In this document: piece by piece, positions 23,696 to 31,707 of the stretch
Layout: each line of letters begins with the position of its first letter
How positions within the stretch are numbered: position 1 is the first letter of the stretch
Notes under the pieces: generated by a model
Database searches by the model: none
What the model was told of the DNA's origin: nothing
The model's input: the letters and a program-made list of their open reading frames with translations, nothing else
Position numbers and translations under genes: made by a program
Source: CAHJXF01 sp038225855
GTDB taxonomy: Bacteria > Pseudomonadota > Gammaproteobacteria > Burkholderiales > Burkholderiaceae_D
DNA length: 64,000 nt
Assembly (NCBI GenBank): GCA_038225855.1
Contig: JBBRQU010000001.1
Span: 254,606-318,605 of the forward strand
Direction of reading: 5' to 3'

Positions 23696-24334
23696 ATGAA
23701 AATGAGAACCCTCTTCGCTTCGTTCGGCATCGCGGCGCTGAACGGGTTGTTCTGGTGCAGTCCGGCACTGGCGACCCCGTGCACGGGTGTCAACGTCAGT
23801 ACGAGTATGACTTCAGATGTCACTCTGCACAGCATCAACTCGACCCAGTGCGAAATTGCCTCAGGCAATAGTGGAATGGGGGGTGGAAACTCCGGTTTGA
23901 TTCCCACTGACGGCGCGTTCGCGCCCGGCGGAAGCTGGACGCAGATCGGGAGCGAAGGGAACATCATGAATCCCGGCGCTTTACCCGGCCTGACCTTTAC
24001 CGGATTGAGCTTCTCCGGCGGCAATTCACATAGTGGTACATGGGGTCTTGGCTGGACCGGATCGGGGGGAGTCGATCTCCTGTTTTCGATGCACGCGGGC
24101 GGCTTCTCTGGTTTTTTTGTCTTTAGCGATCTATTGCTGACCGCCAATGCGACTTGGACAGGCACTTGGCTGATCGACTGGGTAAACAACGGCAACCAAC
24201 ATCCCGATGAATCTAATTGGCAGGTATGGGTCAGGGCTGACAACGACGCTCGCGTAATTCCAGAACCGTCAACTCTTGCTCTTCTTGGCTTTGCGCTCGT
24301 CGTATTGGGTGCCCCTCGCCGGCGTAGAGCCTGA
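23696..24334 (+). CDS. PEP-CTERM sorting-signal exported protein
   Basis: A 212-residue secreted protein with an N-terminal signal peptide (cleavage near ALA-TP) and a C-terminal PEP-CTERM signal: VIPEPSTLALLGFALVV followed by a basic tail RRRRA. An exosortase (EpsH/XrtA type) would cleave at this signal and sort the protein to the cell surface or matrix. The mature part is Gly/Ser/Asn/Trp-rich with few charged residues and resembles no enzyme. Such proteins occur in exopolysaccharide and floc-forming betaproteobacteria. The ATG at 23696 is preceded by GGGAG. It sits alone between ftsK and trxB behind a sigma-54-like promoter; a hairpin follows the stop. Confidence 0.85.
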   Translation: MKMRTLFASFGIAALNGLFWCSPALATPCTGVNVSTSMTSDVTLHSINSTQCEIASGNSGMGGGNSGLIPTDGAFAPGGSWTQIGSEGNIMNPGALPGLTFTGLSFSGGNSHSGTWGLGWTGSGGVDLLFSMHAGGFSGFFVFSDLLLTANATWTGTWLIDWVNNGNQHPDESNWQVWVRADNDARVIPEPSTLALLGFALVVLGAPRRRRA

Positions 24335-24665
24335 CCTGATTCGCCCGGGGCAATCAGATCGTTGCCTCGGGTCGTGTTGCCCGGCCGGTCGCGGGGTCGC
24401 CACAACACAGGCCTTATCGGCTGCGTGACGACCCGTAGATTTGTGGGTATGGATAGTCCATCGATACACCGCTTGCCAACGCAACCGTATTGGGGCTGGT
24501 TACCATCTTGGCGGTCGCGAATGATGCCGTGGGCAATGCAGCGTCGACCTCGGTACAGGTGACGCGTAACTAGACCGGAAGGCATGCGCGGGACTCTCGC
24601 GCATGCGCGGGTAAACTCTCCCCTTTGCTCTTCCGTTCAGGCGACGTCATCGTCGCAACGCCATC
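24335..24665. other. Intergenic region with two hairpins
   Basis: No gene seen. A 10-bp stem with one G-T pair, CCCGGGGCAA (24344-24353) with TTGCCTCGGG (24362-24371), follows the PEP-CTERM stop by about ten bases. It may terminate transcription, though no T run follows. A perfect 9-bp stem, GCATGCGCG (24582-24590) with CGCGCATGC (24598-24606), stands 60 bases before trxB in its probable leader. Confidence 0.5.
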
Positions 24666-25655
24666 ATGTCCGCACCCAAACACGCGCGTGTCCTCATCCT
24701 CGGCTCGGGTCCGGCCGGCTACACCGCCGCGGTCTATGCCGCGCGTGCCAACTTGAAACCCATGCTGATCACGGGACTTGCCCAAGGCGGTCAGCTGATG
24801 ACGACGACCGATGTCGACAACTGGCCTGCCGATGCCGCAGGCGTTCAGGGTCCCGAACTGATGCAGCGCTTCCTCGACCACGCCGAACGCTTCGAGACCG
24901 AAGTCGTGTTCGATCACATCCACACCGCGAAGCTCGATCGACGCCCTTTCCTCTTGATCGGCGACTCGGCACACTACACCTGCGACACGCTGATCATCGC
25001 GACCGGCGCATCGGCGATGTATCTGGGCCTGCCGTCGGAAGAAGCCTTCATGGGCAGGGGCGTGTCGGGCTGCGCAACCTGCGACGGCTTCTTCTACAAG
25101 GGTCAGGAGGTTGCGGTCATCGGCGGCGGCAACACCGCGGTGGAAGAAGCGCTCTATCTGTCGAACATCGCGAAGAAGGTGACGGTGATCCATCGTCGCG
25201 AAAAGTTTCGCGCCGAGGCGATCCTGGTCGACAAGCTCAAGGAGAAAGAGAAAGCCGGCCTCGTCGATATCCGCTGGAACGCGAGGCTCGATGAAGTGAT
25301 CGGCGATGCGTCAGGCGTGACCGGCATGCGCGTCGCGTCGACCGTCGACGGCAAGACCACCGACATCGCGCTATCAGGCGTCTTCATCGCGATCGGTCAT
25401 CGCCCCAACACCGAACTCTTCGCGGGCCAGGTCGAGATGAAGAACGGCTACATCATCACCAAGGGCGGCCTCTCGGGTCAGGCGACCGAGACCAGCATTC
25501 CCGGCGTGTTCGCCGCCGGCGACGTGCAGGACCACGTGTATCGCCAGGCGATCACGAGCGCAGGCACGGGCTGCATGGCCGCGCTCGATGCGCAGCGCTT
25601 TCTCGAAAACCTCGACGTGCCGGTTCCCGAGGAAGAAGCAGTCGCGGTGCTCTAG
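24666..25655 (+). CDS. trxB: Thioredoxin reductase
   Basis: An NADPH-dependent flavoenzyme of 329 residues that reduces thioredoxin. The FAD-binding Rossmann motif is ILGSGPAGYTAAVYAAR (11-27). The redox-active disulfide is GCATCD (C136, C139). The NADPH domain has VAVIGGGNTAVEEALYLS and VIHRREKFRAE. The C-terminal FAD motif is GVFAAGDVQDHVYRQAITSAG. Full length. It is divergent to ftsK across the inserted PEP-CTERM gene. Its stop codon overlaps the stop of the convergent second PEP-CTERM gene by a few bases. Confidence 0.97.
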   Translation: MSAPKHARVLILGSGPAGYTAAVYAARANLKPMLITGLAQGGQLMTTTDVDNWPADAAGVQGPELMQRFLDHAERFETEVVFDHIHTAKLDRRPFLLIGDSAHYTCDTLIIATGASAMYLGLPSEEAFMGRGVSGCATCDGFFYKGQEVAVIGGGNTAVEEALYLSNIAKKVTVIHRREKFRAEAILVDKLKEKEKAGLVDIRWNARLDEVIGDASGVTGMRVASTVDGKTTDIALSGVFIAIGHRPNTELFAGQVEMKNGYIITKGGLSGQATETSIPGVFAAGDVQDHVYRQAITSAGTGCMAALDAQRFLENLDVPVPEEEAVAVL

Positions 25656-26296
25656 GCCCGAGCGCGACGACGCGATGCCGCCAGCCCGACCAATCCGAGG
25701 CCGAGCAGCATCGCAGTTGGCGGCGCCGGAATAACGCTCACGTGCGGCGTGCTGGCATCGGGGGCGAAGTCCGAAATATGCGCATTGCCATTGCCATCGC
25801 GCGGCCACAGGTTCCAGCCGTAGTCCGCCAACGCTCGGCCCTGCGTCGGAAACAGCGACGCGGCCAGGGTGAACGAAAACGTGTTGCCCGAAAGCGCCGA
25901 GACGGAAAAATTCGTTGCTCCGCCGCCGAGGCCCAGCAGATTGACGGTGCCGGTGCCGTTCGGATTGATGATGACGACCGAATCGAAGAACACGCCGGCG
26001 CCTACCGAAGGCACGCCGCCGACGAAGCGCTCGGTGCCGGCGCCACGATCGAGCCCGAACACATAGAACCCGTTTGGTGTGGTGCCGATGTTGCCGTTCA
26101 ATTGCGCGAAGAAATTGAACCGGTTGTTGCCGATCAGGGTCACGTCGGCCTTCACGACGTCGAGGTCGCCACCGCGCCCACCGATGTAGGTCGGAAGAAA
26201 ATCTCCGATCGGGTCGTTGATCGGCGCAGCCCATGCGCTGCCCGAAAGCGCGAGCGCGGCAAGGAGTGGTGGCATCAGTTTTGCGAATACGGACAT
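25652..26296 (-). CDS. PEP-CTERM-like exported protein (variant VIPAPP motif)
   Basis: A 214-residue secreted protein with a signal peptide (cleavage near AWA-AP). Its C-terminus is VIPAPPTAMLLGLGLVGLAA followed by the basic RRRARA tail. The layout (short motif, one TM helix, Arg cluster) is that of PEP-CTERM proteins, but the usual Pro-Glu-Pro is Pro-Ala-Pro. The mature part is rich in Gly, Asn, Val and aromatic residues and lacks cysteine. The ATG at 26294-26296 follows GGGAG. It is convergent with trxB, the stops overlapping, and divergent from the Smr gene. Confidence 0.75.
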   Translation of the reverse strand: MSVFAKLMPPLLAALALSGSAWAAPINDPIGDFLPTYIGGRGGDLDVVKADVTLIGNNRFNFFAQLNGNIGTTPNGFYVFGLDRGAGTERFVGGVPSVGAGVFFDSVVIINPNGTGTVNLLGLGGGATNFSVSALSGNTFSFTLAASLFPTQGRALADYGWNLWPRDGNGNAHISDFAPDASTPHVSVIPAPPTAMLLGLGLVGLAASRRRARA

Positions 26297-26399
26297 GGTG
26301 GCTCCCTGGTATGCGGCGATGAGACGAAGAAAAATGCGTGGGCACGGCACGGGATGAACGCGCGACCTGGGTTTTTTATTCCTGTGGCATTCTGATTTC

Positions 26400-27041
26400 A
26401 TGCAACGAGACATCCGCCGACTCGAAGATCTGGCCGCGCTGCGCGAAGCGCTCGAACGCGAGGCGGCTGATCGTGCACTGCGCGAGCGCGAGGCGCGCGT
26501 GGCGGCTGCGCAGGCCGAGCGCGAAGCAAATGTATTTCGCGACGCGGTCGGCGCGGTCGCCCCCTTGAAGGTGAGCGCGAGAGCGCAGCATTCGCGCGAA
26601 CGCCCCGCTCCGATTGCGCATCAGCATCGCCGCGATGAGGCGGCCGCGCTGGCCGAATCGATCTCCGACGAGCTCGACTCGGATGCCGTGCTCGACGCCG
26701 ACGAACAGGCCTCGTGGCACAGTTCCGGCATCGCTCCCGATGTCGTCCGCAAGCTACGGCGCGGCCACTGGATCGTCCAATCGGAACTCGATCTGCACGG
26801 CGCTCGCGTCGGCGAGGCGCGCGACATGCTCGGTGACTTTCTGCGCGAAGCGATCCGCCACCGTCAGCGCTGCGTGCGCGTGATCCATGGCAAGGGACAC
26901 GGATCGATCGGCAAGCAGCCGGTACTCAAAGGCAAGGTGCGCGGCTGGCTGACGCAGAAGGACGAGGTGCTCGCCTTCTGTCAGGCGCGCGAGTGCGACG
27001 GGGGCGGGGGCGCGCTGATCGTGTTGCTGCGGCCCGGTTGA
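26400..27041 (+). CDS. Smr (MutS2 C-terminal-like) domain protein
   Basis: A 213-residue protein of the Smr/DUF2027-type family, resembling E. coli YdaL/SmrA and SmrB. Its C-terminal half carries the Smr nuclease domain: SELDLHGARVGEAR (~128-141), VRVIHGKGHGS (~160-170) and the closing GGGGALIVLLRPG. The first ~75 residues are highly charged (EALEREAADRALREREAR) and probably coiled coil. SmrB proteins cleave mRNA at collided ribosomes; whether this paralogue does so is not shown. It belongs to the conserved trxB-smr neighbourhood and is followed by a palindromic repeat. Confidence 0.88.
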   Translation: MQRDIRRLEDLAALREALEREAADRALREREARVAAAQAEREANVFRDAVGAVAPLKVSARAQHSRERPAPIAHQHRRDEAAALAESISDELDSDAVLDADEQASWHSSGIAPDVVRKLRRGHWIVQSELDLHGARVGEARDMLGDFLREAIRHRQRCVRVIHGKGHGSIGKQPVLKGKVRGWLTQKDEVLAFCQARECDGGGGALIVLLRPG

Positions 27042-27046
27042 TGCTG

Positions 27047-27133
27047 TCGTTCCCGCGAACGCGGGAACCCAGTGTCGTCAGAAGCCGCTGGGTCCCTTCC
27101 CCGCTTTGCGGGGACTAAAGGCCGCAGGGACCA
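27047..27133. repeat. Palindromic intergenic repeat, copy A
   Basis: Two hairpins in the gap between convergent genes. GTTCCCGCG-aac-GCGGGAAC (27049-27068) is a near-perfect stem followed by CCAGTGTCGT. The second, GTCCCTTCCCCGC with GCGGGGACT, is less regular. Related copies lie at 44791-44866 and 46796-46869. The arrangement resembles REP/BIME elements. It could also act as a bidirectional terminator for smr and accD. Confidence 0.75.
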
Positions 27134-27137
27134 CGGC

Positions 27138-28003
<866 letters not shown>

Positions 28004-28007
<4 letters not shown>

Positions 28008-28849
28008 GCTCGTTCCTTTTTTCTGATCGCGCTCTGATGGTCGAGCGCGCTTCGTATCTTGCACACGAAGTCCTCGACGGCTTCGACTTCATGGCCGGGA
28101 GGCGCGGACTCGATGGCCTCGATGATACGACTTCCGATCACGACCGCATCGGCGACCTCGGCCACCGCGCAGGCGCTCGCGGCGTCGCGAATGCCGAAGC
28201 CCACGCCGATCGGGATCGACGTATGCGCCTTGATCGACGGCAACTTCTCGGCGACCGCTGCGACGTCGAGCGCGGACGAACCGGTGGTTCCCTTCAGGCT
28301 GACGTAGTAGATGTAGCCCGATGCCGCGCGCGCCACGCGCGCAATCCGCTCATCGCTCGAAGTCGGCGCGAGCAGATAGATGCTTGCGATGCCGGCGTTC
28401 TTCAAGGCGCTTGCGAAGTCTTCGGACTCTTCGGGCGGATAGTCGACCACCAGCACGCCATCGACGCCCGCTCCACTCAGTTCGGTTGCGAGCGCAGCGA
28501 GACCGCCGCAGCGCGATGCCATCAACTCGAAGGGATTCGCGTAACCCATCAACACCACCGGCGTGGCCTCGTCATCGCGACGAAACGAGCGAACGCATTC
28601 GATCGTCGCGGCGAGTCCGACGCCGTTGCGAATCGCGCGCTCGGCCGCACGCTGGATCACCGGGCCATCAGCCGAAGGATCGGAGAACGGCACGCCGAGT
28701 TCGATCACGTCGGCGCCGGCGCGCGCGAGCGCGTGCATCAACTCGACCGTCATCGCGGCCGAGGGATCGCCCGCGGCGATGTAGGGAATGAGTCCGGTGC
28801 GGCCTTGCTTCGCGAGCGATGCAAAGCGCGCTGCAATGCGCGCGCTCAT
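28004..28849 (-). CDS. trpA: Tryptophan synthase alpha subunit
   Basis: Cleaves indole-3-glycerol phosphate to indole and glyceraldehyde 3-phosphate and passes indole to TrpB. 281 residues. The signature LIPYIAAGDPS is at the N-terminus. VIELGVPFSDPSADGPVIQRAAERA holds the catalytic Glu and Asp region, with SLKGTTGSS and VGFGIRDAAS as phosphate-binding loops. It overlaps trpB upstream and accD downstream (ATGA at both ends), a strongly coupled arrangement. Confidence 0.98.
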
Positions 28850-30126
28850 GACGCGGTCGCTTCGCGCGTAGCCGAGACGATATGCAGATCCTTGTCGCCG
28901 CGACCGGAGAGGTTGACGAGCACGATGCGATCCTTCGCCATCGTCGGCGCGAGCTTCGCGACATACGCGAGCGCGTGACTCGACTCGAGCGCGGGGATGA
29001 TGCCTTCGATGCGGCAGCAGTCGTGAAACGCCGCGAGCGCTTCGACATCGGTCGCACCAACGTATTCGGCGCGGCCGCTGTCCTTCAGCCATGCGTGCTC
29101 GGGCCCGACGCCGGGATAGTCGAGGCCTGCCGAGATCGAATGCGTCTCGCGAATCTGTCCGTTCTCATCTTGCAGAACGTAAGTGCGATTGCCGTGCAGA
29201 ACGCCCGGTGTGCCGCGTTGCAGGCTCGCCGCATGTCGCAAGGTATCGAGGCCGTCGCCGGCCGCTTCGACGCCGACGAGGCGCACCGCTGCATCGTCGA
29301 CGTAATCGTGGAAGATACCCATCGCATTGCTGCCGCCGCCCACGCACGCGACGATCACGTCGGGTTGGCGGCCAGCGCGCTCGGGCATCTGCCAGCGGCA
29401 CTCGCGGCCCACTACTGCGTTGAAGTCGCGCACCATCATCGGATAGGGATGCGGACCCGCGACCGTGCCGATGATGTAGAAAGTGTTTTCGACGTTGGTG
29501 ACCCAGTCGCGCATCGCTTCGTTCAACGCGTCCTTCAAGGTCTTCGATCCCGACTCGACCGGCACGACACGCGCGCCGAGCAGGTTCATGCGCAACACGT
29601 TGGCCGATTGGCGCGACACGTCTTCGCTGCCCATGTAGACCACGCACTCCATCCCGTAGCGCGCGGCGACGGTCGCGGTCGCGACGCCGTGCTGGCCCGC
29701 GCCGGTTTCGGCGATCACGCGCGGCTTGCCCATGCGCTGCGCGAGCAAGGCCTGGCCGACGGTGTTGTTGATCTTGTGCGCGCCGGTGTGATTGAGATCC
29801 TCGCGCTTCATCCAGATCTGCGCGCCGCCGAGCTGCTCGCTCCATCGGCGCGCGTGATAGATCGGACTGGGTCTTCCGACGTAATGCGCGAGTTCGCTGT
29901 TCAGTTCGGCGACGAAGTCAGGATCGTTGCGATAGTGCGCGTACGCCGCATCGAGCTCGTCGAGCGCGCGTATCAGCGTCTCGGCGACGAAGCGTCCGCC
30001 ATAGGGACCGAAGTGACCGCGCGAATCGGGTCTCGAACCGGACCTCGATTCGGGTGGCGACTCATTCATCGACGCATTCAACGCGCTGCGAGCCGCGTGA
30101 AGCGCTGCCAGAGAGGGTATGCCCAT
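28846..30126 (-). CDS. trpB: Tryptophan synthase beta subunit
   Basis: Condenses indole with serine to tryptophan using PLP. About 426 residues. The PLP lysine is K118 in NHTGAHKINNTVGQ. Other markers are GRPSPIYHA, ETGAGQHGVATATVAA, the phosphate-binding VGGGSNAMGIF and the C-terminal NLSGRGDKD. The start is uncertain: the ATG at 30124-30126 lies 10 bases after trpF and is preceded by a weak AGG. An ATG at 30067-30069 would remove 19 poorly conserved residues. Its stop overlaps the trpA start. Confidence 0.97.
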   Translation of the reverse strand: MGIPSLAALHAARSALNASMNESPPESRSGSRPDSRGHFGPYGGRFVAETLIRALDELDAAYAHYRNDPDFVAELNSELAHYVGRPSPIYHARRWSEQLGGAQIWMKREDLNHTGAHKINNTVGQALLAQRMGKPRVIAETGAGQHGVATATVAARYGMECVVYMGSEDVSRQSANVLRMNLLGARVVPVESGSKTLKDALNEAMRDWVTNVENTFYIIGTVAGPHPYPMMVRDFNAVVGRECRWQMPERAGRQPDVIVACVGGGSNAMGIFHDYVDDAAVRLVGVEAAGDGLDTLRHAASLQRGTPGVLHGNRTYVLQDENGQIRETHSISAGLDYPGVGPEHAWLKDSGRAEYVGATDVEALAAFHDCCRIEGIIPALESSHALAYVAKLAPTMAKDRIVLVNLSGRGDKDLHIVSATREATAS

Positions 30127-30136
30127 CAGAAGAAAC

Positions 30137-30856
30137 CTAACGAAGAGATTGGTCGGCCGGATGGTCTGCGGATTGATCGACCGCCTGGTCTGCCGCATGG
30201 ACTGCCGCGACGAATTGCCGCATGACGTCCGGGTCCTTGATGCCCTTGGCGCGTTCGATGCCCGAAGACACATCGACTACCCAGGGGCGCACGCGAGCGA
30301 TCGCGTCAGCGACGTTTGCTGCGCTCAAGCCACCACTCAAAACGACCCGATGCGCGGCGGCGGGACCGATGAGTTGAATGGGAATGAGTGACCAATCGAA
30401 GACCTTTCCGGAGCCGCCATAGCCGGCGGTGTGCGCATCGAAGAGAAGAGCCGCCGCATCGCGATACGCGTCGGCGAATTCTAGCAAATCGAAGCCCGGC
30501 GTGACGCGCGCGGCCTTCATGTACGGCATCGCGAACTCGTTGCACGCGGACCTTGTCTCGTCGCCATGAAACTGCAGCATGGCCAACGGGACGCGCTCCA
30601 GCACCGAGGCAATCTCTTCGCGCTTCGCGTCGACGAAGAGGCCGACGGTTGCAACCGATGCGGGCACGCGCGCGACCAGCTCGGCCGCGCGATCGATCGA
30701 GACATGACGCGGGCTCGGGCGATAGAACACGAAACCCAGCGCATCGACTCCCAGCGACAGCGCTGCCTCGATGTCTTCCTCGCGCGTCATGCCGCAGAAC
30801 TTGATGCGCGTCCTCGTCACCCCTTCTTTTTCGAGCGGGAGAAATCGATGACTCAT
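30137..30856 (-). CDS. trpF: Phosphoribosylanthranilate isomerase
   Basis: Catalyses the Amadori rearrangement of N-(5-phosphoribosyl)anthranilate in tryptophan synthesis. 239 residues, a TIM barrel. RIKFCGMTREEDIEAA contains the catalytic Cys. GFVFYRPSPRHVS, LFVDAKREEI and LQFHGDE follow. The catalytic Asp is in LLFDAH, and LSGGLSAANVADAI and VDVSSGIERAKGIKD close the barrel. The last ~20 residues are a repetitive Asp/Gln/Ala/His tail (AADQAVDQSADHPADQSLR) outside the family core. The ATG at 30854-30856 overlaps the truA stop (ATGA). Confidence 0.97.
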   Translation of the reverse strand: MSHRFLPLEKEGVTRTRIKFCGMTREEDIEAALSLGVDALGFVFYRPSPRHVSIDRAAELVARVPASVATVGLFVDAKREEIASVLERVPLAMLQFHGDETRSACNEFAMPYMKAARVTPGFDLLEFADAYRDAAALLFDAHTAGYGGSGKVFDWSLIPIQLIGPAAAHRVVLSGGLSAANVADAIARVRPWVVDVSSGIERAKGIKDPDVMRQFVAAVHAADQAVDQSADHPADQSLR

Positions 30857-31653
30857 GATGATGCGAAGCCCGCGTGAATGATTGCAAATGAAGGAGGTTG
30901 CGGAAGCACCATCTCGACAGGGTAGTCGACCTTTGCGAGATAGAGCCCGTCGGGCATGAAGGTCGGCGCGGCTTCCGTGCGATCGCGGCCTTCGAGCAGT
31001 TCGGCGATCCACGAGGGGTCGCGCCGTCCGCGACCGATCGCGACCAGCGCGCCGACCAGGTTGCGAACCATGTGATGCACGAAGGCATTGGCCTTGAAGG
31101 TGAAGGCCATGAAGTCTCCGCTGCGCTCGATGTCGACCCCCGTCATGCTCTTGATCGGCGATTTCGCCTGGCACTCGGCGCTGCGAAAGGCCGAGAAGTC
31201 ATGCGTGCCCACGAGCGCTTGCGCGGCAGCGCGCATCGCGTCGACGGCCAGCGGCGTATGCGTCCATCCGGCGCGTCCGACCCAGTGCGGCGATCGATGC
31301 GGCTGAATCAACAATAAATAATGGTAAGTGCGCGCAACCGCCAGAAAGCGCGCGTCGAACCTGTCGTCCACGACCGCGGACCAGGTCACTGCGATCGACT
31401 CGGGCAGCAGGGCGTTCACGCCGCGCACCCAACCTTGCATGGTGCGCGTGGCGTCGGTATCGAAATGCACCACCTGCCCCAGGGCGTGCACGCCGGCATC
31501 GGTGCGGCCCGCGCAAGCGACCCTAATCGGCTGGTTCGCGAATTGCGCGAGCGCTGCTTCGAGCGCGTCCTGCACGGTGCGACGATGCGGCTGCGACTGC
31601 CATCCATGCCAGTCGCGGCCGTCGTATTGAACGCCCAGTGCGATGCGCGTCAT
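30853..31653 (-). CDS. truA: tRNA pseudouridine(38-40) synthase
   Basis: Isomerises uridines 38, 39 and 40 in tRNA anticodon stems. 266 residues. The N-terminal LGVQYDGRDWHGWQSQ is characteristic. The catalytic Asp is D52 in CAGRTDAGVHALGQVVHF. Later conserved pieces are ARTYHYLL, FSAFRSAECQAKSPIKS and FVHHMVRNLVGALVAIGRG. I chose the ATG at 31651-31653, where similarity begins. It stands between fimV and trpF as in related genomes and overlaps trpF. Confidence 0.97.
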   Translation of the reverse strand: MTRIALGVQYDGRDWHGWQSQPHRRTVQDALEAALAQFANQPIRVACAGRTDAGVHALGQVVHFDTDATRTMQGWVRGVNALLPESIAVTWSAVVDDRFDARFLAVARTYHYLLLIQPHRSPHWVGRAGWTHTPLAVDAMRAAAQALVGTHDFSAFRSAECQAKSPIKSMTGVDIERSGDFMAFTFKANAFVHHMVRNLVGALVAIGRGRRDPSWIAELLEGRDRTEAAPTFMPDGLYLAKVDYPVEMVLPQPPSFAIIHAGFASS

Positions 31654-31707
31654 CGACCCGTCATCGGCCGTCGGGACGCGCCGCGGGCCCAAGCCCGCCG
31701 TCAGCGT

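Noticed and set aside
24335..24665. Riboswitch or small RNA between the PEP-CTERM gene and trxB
   Set aside because: Only two simple hairpins are seen. No known riboswitch core could be recognised by eye.
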